Under the pieces are notes generated by a model. It saw only the letters and a program-made list of their open reading frames with translations, was not told the origin of the DNA and made no database searches. Shown here one piece after another: positions 46,086 through 56,141 of a stretch of DNA of 64,000 nt. Numbering within the stretch: position 1 is the first letter of the stretch; every line of letters starts with the position of its first letter. The position numbers were made by a program, and so were the translations under genes. Source of the stretch: Apostichopus japonicus (taxonomy: Eukaryota; Echinodermata; Holothuroidea; Aspidochirotida; Stichopodidae); contig NC_092568.1 of NCBI RefSeq assembly GCF_037975245.1, positions 13,107,501 through 13,171,500 of the forward strand, given 5' to 3'.

Positions 46086-46453
46086 CAAGGGCGTAGGAAC
46101 CGGGAGGGCTGGGGGCGCCAGCCCACCCCCCCAGTGAAAAATATGGTGGGGCGGAAGTATCATTCCGCCCCCTGCTTCGAAAGTCAGAAAACCCCTTTTT
46201 CATTTCCAAATGAGAAAAAAAAATCTCATTTGGAGCACCAAACTGCATCTAAGTCCAGGTGAAAATGCAAAATTATTTACAAAATGGAGTGTGTATTGAA
46301 GTGTGCTATATTGCACGAAATTGCATCTGAGGCCACCTGGAAATGCAAAATAATTCCAAAGGGGGAGGGGGACACCCCCTCCCCTTAGACCCCTCCCCCA
46401 GGTCGGCCATCAGACTTCAGCCCCCCATTCAAAAGTACCTTCCTACGCCACTG
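46086..46453. mobile_element. hAT-like nonautonomous element with 8-bp target duplication
   Basis: Starts CAAGGGCGTAGGAAC and ends CTTCCTACGCCACTG, an imperfect inverted repeat. The flanks are CTACCCAT at 46078-46085 and again at 46454-46461. The interior has C/G-rich blocks and no coding frame. An 8-bp duplication with CA.GG(C/G)-type ends is typical of the hAT superfamily. Confidence 0.82.
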
Positions 46454-46825
46454 CTACCCATCACATGGTAGCTGAGATATTGGCCTATCATGGCACTTGC
46501 CAATTTCCATATCATGACCGTAAAGGTTTTGAGCTAGAAGAGGAGCAAGTTAAGCATATTGAATCCCAACCCTTCTATGCCCCCTCGGAGTAATATCAAG
46601 ATGTAACCAAAGATTTTCTAAAATGGTGTATATCACCTTCAATCCTCACTATTTTCACATCTTTAAATTATGCTCTTTCACATAAAGGTAGAAAACAATT
46701 ATATAAACTGATTAAATAAGCATTATATTAGGGTCGTGTTAGCTCTTTTCTCTGACGATTGTTAACTTTTTCGAGCGGATGTACACTACTCTAATTGTGA
46801 TGTGGTACCTATATACGGGTAAGTT

Positions 46826-47205
46826 TACTGCTCAATTTAGTAAGTCTGCGTGGAATACGATAGGTTGTAATGACCAAAGGCAAATTAACACATTTTTATG
46901 AGGTATGGGATGCCCCGCTAAATAGAACCGATATGTTACACAATTGTGATAAAAACATCGAAATACCCAAAAGTAAGTGGATTTATGTATATCGGCCACA
47001 TTTCTTTTATTGTAGTTGTGTGAACTTTTGCTCACAAAGACTATCCCAGAAAACCCTATCATACATATTACCCTATGGTGGCAGTATACACATTTTACCA
47101 CCAGAGCCGTATTGCCTATGTACTGGTATGTTTACTGCTCAATTTTGTTAACACAAGTCTGCGTGGAACACGATTGATTGGAATGGCCAAAGGCAAATAA
47201 ACACT
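46826..47205. repeat. About 300-bp direct duplication, with a third copy at 45.78 kb
   Basis: TTTACTGCTCAATTT and GTCTGCGTGGAA.ACGAT occur at about 46828 and again at about 47128. The intervening TTTATGTATATCGGCCACAT and CTATGGTGGCAGTATA also occur at about 45790-45930. A dispersed repeat family. Confidence 0.7.
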
Positions 47206-48903
47206 GAAGCATACAGGGCTGTCGTTTCAAAGCCGTGCACGATTATCGATATTATTATGAATTTGAAAAAAGTTTCCTTTTTAATGGCTTAACGTGGCTA
47301 GGTATATAAACTTACAGAAGTAAGTCAGATTATATATGTGACAAAGATTAACAAAAAATAAAATAGTGAATACACCCTCCTCCAAAAGCGATACCAATAT
47401 TTTGTTTTGTTGTAACAGGGAATAGTCAGCAACGAACGAGGTAACAGCAAAGGAGTTGGGTCAATGTGCGGCGTTTGAACAGCTCTATGTTATTCATCTT
47501 ACAAGATCATCGAGCCATTGCAGTGTGCATACGAAAGCCAATCCACGTTCAAGTAAGACCTACTACATTGGGGTTGTAACCATCATGTTATAACGACTGT
47601 GGTATGTCATGAGTACGGTTTCACAATATTCTCTTAAAATGAAACATACACTACAAAAGAAATTAATTACATTTCTTAAAGAGATCTCAATTAAAAGATC
47701 AAGTTTTAATGAATACCGCGTCGTTAAATTTAAGGTGAAGACAATTTGAAGTCATATTAATGTCTAGGATGCCGTAGACTTACCTACCGTGCTGGAACAT
47801 TGCTACTGTTGGGAGTCGATTTATATGGCACTAGAACTTAGTAACTTCGCAGAAAATCATCATTTAAATTTACTTGATCGTTCATATAGCGTGATATATT
47901 TTTACATCTGACATGCCACTATTAAAGATTACTAAAGGTAAAAATTCATTAAATGTGATATGTTGCAGGCAGTTTATAAAGACTGCTGGAATTCTAGGTT
48001 GTATCTCATTAACACTTGTAAATTTTGGGAAATGACCTTTTAAACACACGAGCCTCCTCTATATCAGTGACGGTACTGTATAGTCTAACACACAGACTAC
48101 TAGATCAGTTCCTCAGACAGTGCACTCACAAAAATCACAAATGCCTTGAAGGACATGTTGTTTCCAGTGCAAAACACATTTGTCAAGGACGGATGGTATC
48201 CAATGTCATTCGAATGTCCGTTGTTCATATACTGCTAAACGAACGTGTTGTGATTGAGTTATAAGAATTAATAAAACAATGGATAAACATTAACATTTAT
48301 GCCTGACTGATGAGCCGCCGATGTCATCGCCAATTTAGTCTTAAAGGAGCATTCCATAGATTTAACATACTTGAAAGTTGAAAGCGAAATAACCATAGAA
48401 ACAATACTGGCACTCAGTTTTTTATTGAACTATAACATATCATGACTAAAATTCTGCACAAAGTTGTCACCTAAAGACTAGTGACTGAAGAACTAGTCAC
48501 TAATTTAAAAGTGAAATAATGTTCGTTCTTTCGTGGCATCGACCACTGTTTATACTTTTGGCGTTCCTTGCAAGTAACATCCTTAGTCAGGTGATACCAT
48601 GTTTGGGAAAGTCGCATTCGATGACACTAGCTCAATACTGTACTGCTAGCCTGTGACTTCCAGGCTGTTGATCATAGTACACAGAAAACAACTGCGCGAC
48701 ACCCGCTAGTCAAATTTCACACATGTCCGCTACCGTTAGACATACCTAGGCTTGTCTAACTAGTTGTTGGCAGGATATTGACTGATAGTAAGACTAAGAG
48801 GCGTACCCTCAAGGCCACAAACTTCAGACCAGAGACCTATGGTTGCTTCCGCAGAAATTTTTGTGTTGTTTACAGTTTTGACAGCAAATTTTATATCAAT
48901 CAA

Positions 48904-49005
48904 ATGGCTGCAGTTAACTGGTTGTTATCATTTGTTGAAACGCTCCTCTTAGCAGCGGGTGGACTCTGTGGCTTGATTGTAGCAATTTGTGTGGGAATAT
49001 CAAAG
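48904..49005 (+). CDS. TMEM179B: TMEM179B exon 1
   Basis: 34 codons: MAAVNWLLSFVETLLLAAGG then LCGLIVAICVGISK, a single hydrophobic segment. Donor AAAG|GTGAGC, phase 0. G at +4 of the ATG. The frame stays open upstream to about 48778 but without another ATG. Confidence 0.9.
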
Positions 49006-52000
49006 GTGAGCATATCAAATTTCAAAGTAAGGTCAAGGCGCCTGGACAAAACACGGTCCCGGGACCTCGTTTTAATGTTGACCCCTCATGTTGATATCGA
49101 ACATGGGGTAAAACTAAAAGTGGTGTAGGCCTACGATAACTTCACAAAATTTGCAATGCTATAGTATATCCTAGTATAGGCTAGTGTACTAATTATTAGT
49201 AAGATTAATAATCTGTATAGGCTAGGGCCTACGCCTTTAATGTTCTTTTAAAAAATGAGCAGTAAATTTTATATGTTGTATTGTTCTGGTTGGTTCAAAA
49301 GCAAAGTGGCTATTCTTACGACTAGTCGTAAGAATAATGTATAAATACGCATGCGCAGTTGCTTTAATCTGGCTATTTTTACGACTAGGAGTAACAATAA
49401 TTTCCCGTTAGGGTTAAGGTTAGGGTTAGGTTAGTGTTTAGGGTTAGGGTTACCCCTACTACATGCGCAGTTGCTTTATTTACTTTACTGCGCTTGAATT
49501 CGCCGATGTCGTAAGAATAGTTTATAAATAATTGTTACGACCAGTCGTAAGAATAGCCACGGCCGTTCAAAATATATATCAGAGTGACACAGACATCCAA
49601 AGTGGTGTTCTATTTCATTCCCTTCGGTCATGCATGTATTAAAGTTAAAGGTATAAATAATTTGGATATATAACTGGGTAAATAATTTGTGAAGTGCTTT
49701 GATCTCACTTTTTTAAATAGAAAATTTAAGTTCCTTTTCCACTTCTTTTAATATATCTGTAGCTAGTTTCATTGAGACTGCTTGGATAAATTTCATTTGA
49801 AAAGTGTCTTCAATTTGAATTAAAATTTATCTTTTTCAAACATAGCAGCTAGGCCTGAAACTAGATTATTATTAGGATCTATATAGCTTAAAAGGATTGT
49901 CTGGTGGCCCAAAGTAGTTACCTTCAAAAATGATAAATAATTTTCCAAACATGTTGTCAAAGTATGAGAATGCTAATGTTGCGTTTGACAGAGAAACAAT
50001 TTTTTAATTGTTAAGGATGGACATTTCCAATATGATTTGAACAGTACAGAACTTGACATCATCTATGCTAATGCAGATTGCGACATAACCCATGCTCCGT
50101 ACAGTACCTACAGTAATCACAACAAAAACCGCGTTTGTATACAGATTAATTTCTTCCTTAATTTTCGGTGAAATTTCTTATAAATTAGATATGTGTTCAA
50201 AATCTCCTTAAGCCGCCATATATGTAGTAGATCGGTGGTTTCGTGGTCTTTGTGAAACACAAGTTAAGTTTTAACAGCAGACTCTTTGTTGTTTATACAT
50301 CGCGCTATCCAGCTCCAACGCGAAGAATGTTCGTATGTAGGCTACTCTAACGTTTACAATCGTACAGTTTTGCAAAGCTTCTCCGTACTACATTCTGCTC
50401 TGAAATCGATTCCGCCAAGTTTCATCTTTCGGTGTTCCGAATACTTTTCAAGTTTCCTTTAACTGTTAATTTGATCGGTGAATTTTATTTCAGCGATTTT
50501 GAAGAACAGTTTATGAACTGTGGTTTGAGTGTGAGAGTATATTATGTGCAAAGCTATACGTATACCAACTGGGCATGGTACAGTAGGCTATAAACGTTCG
50601 CGTTATATATAATAGGCAATCACATGTGCCTGTACACGTGAGAGTGTATTTGCTGCGGAAATTGAAGTGCTAACTTCAAGTAGCCTGTTTTGCCTATTTG
50701 CCAGCACTACGTCAATTACCATATTGATGCGTTCGAACAAACGGTACTTTTGGTGAGAAACTGGTGAATTTGAAAACCAGATTTGTACAAGAAGAAAACG
50801 TCGAATGGGGACTATTTTAACATGGTTAGAAAGAGAGAAATAATAACTACAAGGAAAATGTATCAAAATCTTCCACCAGACAATTCCTTTAAAGGAGAAA
50901 TAAACTCTGGGTTTTCCAGTGTACATGTGTTTACATGCGTGGGGGTACAGGCGTGGACGGGGTCGTAGAGGGTAGTCCCCCCTCTCCACAGGACGGGGAG
51001 TACTACCCCTCCCGTCGGAAGCGCCAGACATTCGATGTTAGGCTAGGAGTCGGGGGTAGCCCTCCCAATTTGTCGGGACTACTACTCGACTCCAAGGCAG
51101 AGACCACTTTGAAGGGGCTTTGGTCTCATGAGAAGGAAGGGCGGTGACCGGAGGAGCCGGTCACAGAGGGTGCACAGTGTTAAAAGGTTACCAGGACATT
51201 CTAGGTGCGGTAGAATGAGTGTGCTAAGGTTTTGGGGAGACAGGTAAGCTTGTCACTCGTAAATATCCAAACCAATAAGTTTTGGAATTTCTGTCCCGGA
51301 TTGTTTTAAGTGTCCCGGAACAAGACCTCTTCGCTAAGTCTTAGGAGGCCTGATTTAGTTTAAAGGTTCCTATTTGGCTTTTCAAGTATAGAAACAGCTT
51401 CAACACAATCTAAGATGAACGCAATAAACATACAGTAAATTACGATCAGTCACACTTCTGGGTAAAGGCAACACAGTCTGCAATAAGTCAATTTCAAATC
51501 AAAAGTGTAAGCATATGTTTTGCATAGACTGGGAAATATGGAATCCTTGTTGCCAGGTCATTAGACCACAGCCTTTCAGTTTTGTATTAATTTTATTTCA
51601 TGTCTTTGATCGACAGAATGGATTCGATGGCAACTGTATTCTGTTCAGCACCTTCGAATATTGCAATGCAACAGCCGGTGATTTCACATACCTTGGAAAA
51701 CCTGGTTCCTGCCATTTTGTAATCCTTAGTGAAGTGTTGGTTGCATTTTATGTTCTGCTATATGCCCTTTACCATGCCTGTTACCTCTCAGAGAAGATGA
51801 AGGAGTAGTAAGTTTGTAGGCCCATCTATGTTATCCTTTCGATGTGCTAAAATTGTTACATTTTTGGTTCCTTGCTGAAAGCAAAGGAACCTTTGTTGTC
51901 ATGTCAGTGAGTGGGTGGGTATGTGTGTGTGTTTGCGTGTGTGTGTGACACGTCCGTTTGTATGCACGATAACTCAACAAGGGAACGATTGATCAATGCC

Positions 52001-55000
52001 ATACTTTATGGGTGGGTGGTCCATAATGAGTTGATGTACCTATCGATTTCGGTGCTCATATCATGAATATTAATGAGGTCACAGGGTCAAACGTCAAAAG
52101 ATTACAATTGCAATAACCTGGCACGACAAGTTGGAGTTTCTTCAAACTTGGTATACTAGTGATATTGGTGGACCACCTGTACATGCTGATGAGTCTTGCA
52201 ATTGATATCATGCATATTTGTGAGGAGGCTGAGCGTTATTTTTGTAACAAAAGTTTGTATGCACAATAACTAGACAAGGGAATGATGTGCCATACTTGGT
52301 GGATGGGTGTTACATAATGATTAGATTAACCCTATTGAGTTTGGTGTTCCTATGAATATTAATGAGGTCACAGCGTCAAATGTCAAAATCTTCAAATTGC
52401 AATAACTTGACAATCATAAGTCACAGTTTCATCAAATGTGAGTGTGTCATTGGTAGATAGCCTACACATGGTTATGTGTCTTGCAATTGATAACACATGT
52501 CTTTATGAGGAGGTGTGCCTTGCACTATTTACGTTACAAGTTTCTATGATTAATAACTTCACAAGGCAATTATTGATCATTACCATTTTAGTGAGTAGGT
52601 GAACCTCATTGTTTTTGGTACTCATGTCATGACTAATGATGAGGGATTTTATATCAAATTGCAGTTACTTATGTGGAAATCATATGTTTGATCTTCAAAA
52701 TTGGATTAGTGATATTTGTAGATAGCAGACACATGCTGATGTGTGCTAAAAATGGTTCATGCATATTTATGAATGGCTTAATGGCTTAAGGGAATGCTTA
52801 ATCATTACATACAGTACTTTTTTATCAATTCAATGAGCAGCAGCAAGGAACCATGAACTGTTTTCATGCTGGTTTAGTTTGTTAAAGTACAGTCTTGGGT
52901 ATGCTACTCTTGCACATTATTCAGGATTATTAGGGTAAGCATCGGTAACCTGTGACATGCTACCATGATACGAAAATGTTTCGTGATCTGCAAGAGAACC
53001 AGTTGTAGAATTATAAATTTGATAAATGGTAAAAACATTTTTACCATTTCTGATATATTTTTGGGCAACAGTGATTGACTGTAAATGACCTCTAATGACA
53101 TCTAAAAATGATTTTTTTTTTGTACAATTCCATTAATAGGTTTCTCAATCCTTGCCAAAGGCAGGAGGAATCTACTGTATGTAGGGCTGATCGTGTGTTG
53201 GTTTATGTTGTGGGTTTTATGTTTGAAGTATATCCTGTGTGCTGAATGCCATACCATACACAGTTTAATAATGACAGATTAATTGTTATCACATGCCAAT
53301 CCAACCTTGATCTTCTTCTATTGCTCTTATTTACCAACAAACTTCTCTTACTTTTGCAAGTAAGAGGAAGTGAGGAATGACCCAGAAGTAGAGATCAAAG
53401 AGGTAAATTGCTAAAAATTCCAATGTAGGACGATTACGTGCATAGGAATGTTATATAGGAAATCTGGGGAGACAGGTTAGTAAATACTGTAAGTAAATAT
53501 GACTTTTGCCAAAACCAGTCAGTTTTAGGGATTTCTGAAATTTAGGGGAAAAAGAATAATCATGGAGAAAGAATAAGGTTTCACAAGAATTCTGAACTTT
53601 GAACATTTGATCCATTTCAGCCATCGACTGATGCTGCCGGCCGTTGTGATCAGTATCATCAGCCTGGTCGCTGTGTTTGTCTCTGCGTGTCTGCTGAGTA
53701 TTGGGTTCAAGAGATTTTGTGGATCTCTCAACGGACGTGAGGAGTTTGGAGTAAAACTGGCGTAAGTGAAACAGTTCTTTGTTTACTTGCATTACTGTAC
53801 TGTGGGTAGTTTCTGGTGAGATGAACCTGTGACCTTGGGCAGTGTAAATTCCGTCCTTCAAGCATTGCCTCTTGCCAGCGCTATTTCATAGTTATGAAAG
53901 GAAATGCTCAATGATGGAGAGAGAGAGAAAGCATCAACAACTGAAGTTCAAAAACCTGTCGATCAAAGTCTGAGGTCAGCAGAGAACCATGTATGTGACA
54001 TGATATGTCCAAACTTGAAGCTTGGACGATGCTTGTCTTGTTCATTCATCTTAGTCAGAGCAAAAACCCTAAAATGTTATGCAAGGGTCAAAGGTCATCT
54101 GTGGTCCATATAGGTCAATATTGAATCCCTGAATATTTAAACTTGAATGAACTTCATACTTGCTATAGGAGCCACCTTAATGAATACAAGAATCAGTTTA
54201 GGTTGAGTATGTGGTTGCTAGGCATTCAGTCCAACCAACAAAGGTTTGGTCAAACCTCCAGTAACATTAGAATTGATGTAACTTTGAAACTGCTTTCACA
54301 AATGACCACTTAAGAAGTAAACAGAGAGTACTCAAGTTTCCTCGAATTTGTTGCGTAAACGCACTTACATAATCATGTTCAGTTTAGCACCTTAAACTTG
54401 CAGTATTCCTCTTTGTACTTTGAAATGAAACTTGACTAGTCCAAATTGATATGAATTATTAAGAACCAATCCTATTGAAAGTTTACCACATTCTATGTGA
54501 TGGAGCTGTGTTAACTACTCAGTCGTGTTTCAAATGTGCATTGGTACAATTTAAATAAAATCAAAATATTTTTTTCTTTTACATCAGAACATGAGATTTA
54601 TCATTTTACAAGACGCTTTAACCCATACAAATAATTTATTAATAATCTATGACATAACAAAAGGTCATTTTGTGCCCATAGTCAAACTTTAGGTATCTGT
54701 TTTGACATGATTACAATAGACTAACAGTTAAATGTATTACAATTAACTTGCACTGTATGGCAAAAAGTGATACATTGCACACACAAGCCGGCATTGACTT
54801 AGTACTGTAGCTGCCTCCTCTCAAATAGAAACACTTTACTAAACATTTAGTACCCCAATTACCCCCACAACCGGTCGACTTATTTAAAGACATTACTTTA
54901 GAAATGGCTTGATATGAGAACAAACAGATCTGCATGTACATTTCTAATTCATATCCAAAGCTAAACCTGACTTCAAATCTTAATGACATTTGATTAACTT

Positions 55001-56141
55001 CATTCTCATATTCAGATGTTCTGCAGCGCCAAAGTGGACCCTACATCCTAAGTGTGGAAAAGACTTTCTCCCACATAAAGATTTCACAAGTGGAAACTAC
55101 TATTCGCTAATGACAACAGCTCAGGTAATTTCAGCATTTTTCAAAGGCGATCTGATAAAGCAAGGGGGTTCAAGTTCGCAGTGTGAATGCTTACATTCTC
55201 AGAATCAGATTGTCACCTTTTCATGGAGGATTCCGATCCTGCAATGGTGATCCAGACTGTAATGTTAACACTTGGGGATGACAACACCCAGGATCTCTTA
55301 TTGCATGTCCTTAGTCTCTCACGTATGAACACCAGACTTATCCGAGTCAAAAGGAAGGTGTACTGTAGTATGATAACTAGTGTATTGATTTGTAAACAGT
55401 GGATGTGGCCTTTGTGCACATTTGTAAAAGCGTTTTGTTTCAACTTCAACCCCCCATCTTGATCCCCCACATCCATTCTCAAATATGGAGGCATCTGGGG
55501 TCACCTTTATTCCTCCTAAAGGGAAAACAATCTTGATCCCCAATTGAAATCTCAAATGTGGAGGCATCTGGGGTCACCTTTATTTGTCCTAAAGGGGAAT
55601 CTTGATCCCCCTTGCAATCTCAAATGTGGAGGCATCTGGGTTCAGCCGTATTACCTTCTAAAGGGAAACAGGATATTGATCCCCATTGAAATCTCAAATG
55701 TGAACAGGGCTCTTGACTGCTTTACTCATATTTTACTAGTCTATTGAATCCAGAGTTATAGGTATATTCAATGTGTGGGATATCCTGTTTTATAGCTATA
55801 TTTAATGCCTGGAGTAATATCATGGAACATTTCAGACTTCTCGCTAACATTTCTTGAGAAACACCACCTTTTTGTCGAACGCTAACAGTGAAGCAATTTT
55901 GATTACTTGCCAAAAGCGAAATGAGTTTATGCGATGTTATCATGTAAAATATGGCAAGGAATCACTATGAAGCCCATTTTGGTTTTTTTTTTTGTTCTTG
56001 TAGGGAGCAGCCTGGTTTGGTTTCCTGTTCCTACTTGTGGCTCTTATTTCTCTGATACTTCGAAGAATCATGTACAAGCCTGCAGTAGGAGATCCATCAT
56101 CTTCAGACAAAGCACAGATTACAAGCAATATGGTGCTCTGA
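48904..56141 (+). CDS. TMEM179B: TMEM179B-like four-pass membrane protein (whole coding region, 5 exons)
   Basis: Integral membrane protein of the TMEM179 family; molecular role poorly known. The coding join 48904-49005, 51617-51807, 53621-53761, 55016-55124, 56004-56141 totals 681 nt, giving 226 aa, against about 219 in vertebrate TMEM179B. Phases 0, 2, 2, 0 agree at every GT-AG junction. Likely membrane segments: about residues 7-30, 67-91, 103-126 and 183-200. Family landmarks are GFDGNCILF after segment 1 (compare SFSGRCPLY), CHF at the start of segment 2, VFVSACLLSIGFKRFC in and after segment 3 (compare VLVSACILRFGTRSLC), and cysteines 146 and 158 in the second loop. N51-A-T is a possible glycosylation site in the first loop. 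The ATG at 48904 is the only in-frame ATG in this exon. Confidence 0.92.
49301..49564. mobile_element. Short inverted-repeat transposon with internal telomeric repeats
   Basis: Terminal inverted repeats of about 40 bp, with GTGGCTATTCTTACGACTAG on the left and the complement of CCAGTCGTAAGAATAGCCAC on the right. Flanked by GTTCAAAA at 49293-49300 and 49565-49572, an 8-bp target duplication. Inside are GCGCAGTTGCTTTA twice and a degenerate TTAGGG array (49404-49453). No coding frame. Confidence 0.85.
49404..49453 (+). repeat. Interstitial telomeric repeat (TTAGGG)n, degenerate
   Basis: GTTAGGGTTAAGGTTAGGG, then GTTAGGTTAGTG and TTTAGGGTTAGGGTTA; TTAGGG is the telomere unit of echinoderms and vertebrates. 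It sits inside the inverted-repeat element. Confidence 0.85.
51120..51295. mobile_element. Half copy of the CAGGTAAG inverted-repeat family
   Basis: Shares GGAGGAGCCGGTCA.AGAGGG, GTGTTAAAAGGTTACCAG, CATTCTAGG..CGGTAGAATGAG and GGGGAGACAGGTAAGCTTG with the right arm of the 25.6 kb copy, and ends CCAAACCAATAAGTTTTGG. Only one arm is present; the left side is an unrelated GC-rich stretch. Confidence 0.78.
51617..51807 (+). CDS. TMEM179B: TMEM179B exon 2
   Basis: Acceptor GATCGACAG|AATGG (phase 0), donor GAGTA|GTAAGT (phase 2). Encodes residues 35-98: NGFDGNCILF loop, glycosylation sequon NAT, then CHFVILSEVLVAFYVLLYAL, the second membrane segment. Without splicing the frame would stop at TAG, so the phase-2 donor is required. 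Confidence 0.92.
51890..52810. repeat. Diverged about 300-bp tandem repeat x3 with GT microsatellite
   Basis: A GTGTGTGTGTTTGCGTGTGTG run (51922-51946) precedes units starting with variants of TATGCACGATAACTCAACAAG at about 51960, 52258 and 52550. Each unit has GAATATTAATGAGGTCACAG or a variant and TTGCAATTGATA.CA. Confidence 0.75.
53455..53545. mobile_element. Decayed end of the CAGGTAAG repeat family
   Basis: GGGGAGACAGGTTAGTAAAT then CCAAAACCAGTCAGTTTTAGG resembles the ends of the other copies, with the donor word mutated to CAGGTTAG. Lies 75 bp before TMEM179B exon 3. Confidence 0.55.
53621..53761 (+). CDS. TMEM179B: TMEM179B exon 3
   Basis: Acceptor TCCATTTCAG|CCATCG, donor TGGC|GTAAGT, phase 2 at both ends. 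Residues 98-145, with VVISIISLVAVFVSACLLSI as third membrane segment and FKRFCGSLNGREEFG after it. Best-conserved exon of the gene. Confidence 0.93.
53762..55015 (+). other. TMEM179B: TMEM179B intron 3
   Basis: 1.25-kb GT-AG intron. Nothing recognisable inside. Confidence 0.8.
55016..55124 (+). CDS. TMEM179B: TMEM179B exon 4
   Basis: Acceptor CATATTCAG|ATGTT (phase 2), donor CTCAG|GTAATT (phase 0). Residues 145-181: ACSAAPKWTLHPKCGKDF, then FTSGNYYSLMTTAQ, the second loop with two cysteines and the Y.....TA(Q) pattern before the last segment. Confidence 0.9.
55125..56003 (+). other. TMEM179B: TMEM179B intron 4
   Basis: 879-nt GT-AG intron containing a roughly 70-bp tandem repeat. Confidence 0.85.
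55445..55705. repeat. About 70-bp tandem repeat x4 in TMEM179B intron 4
   Basis: Units carry CTTGATCCCC, AATCTCAAATGTGGAGGCAT and CTGGGGTCACCTTTATT..CCTAAAGGG, with the last unit truncated. Confidence 0.88.
56004..56141 (+). CDS. TMEM179B: TMEM179B exon 5 and stop
   Basis: Acceptor TTTGTTCTTGTAG|GGAGC after a T-rich tract, phase 0. Residues 182-226: GAAWFGFLFLLVALISLILR is the fourth membrane segment, followed by a short basic/polar tail ending SNMVL and TGA (56139-56141). Confidence 0.92.
   Translation, partial: GAAWFGFLFLLVALISLILRRIMYKPAVGDPSSSDKAQITSNMVL

Larger units (their letters stand above)
30975..48903. other. Smaug upstream region and gap to TMEM179B
   Basis: 18-kb stretch between two divergent genes. 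It should contain the Smaug promoter and at least one noncoding 5' exon, given the 3' splice site at 30975, but I could not locate them. No protein-coding exon is recognised. The 34.0 kb minisatellite, a large element-like stretch (39.55-41.39 kb), a SINE (41.6 kb) and several transposon fragments (43.9-47.2 kb) account for much of it. Confidence 0.55.
49006..51616 (+). other. TMEM179B: TMEM179B intron 1
   Basis: 2.6-kb GT-AG intron containing the telomere-repeat element (49301-49564) and a half copy of the CAGGTAAG family (51120-51295). Other open frames (for example 50603-51031 minus) have no recognisable content. Confidence 0.8.
51808..53620 (+). other. TMEM179B: TMEM179B intron 2
   Basis: 1.8-kb GT-AG intron, about half of it a diverged 300-bp tandem repeat, with a decayed repeat-family end at 53455-53545 close to the 3' splice site. 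Confidence 0.8.

Noticed and set aside
48778-48903. Upstream extension of the TMEM179B first exon frame
   Set aside because: Open but lacks an ATG; the 48904 ATG matches the expected N-terminus length before the first membrane segment.
50603-51147. Frames in both strands over a GC-rich patch in TMEM179B intron 1
   Set aside because: No recognisable protein, overlapping strands, next to a transposon half copy; composition rather than coding explains the openness.
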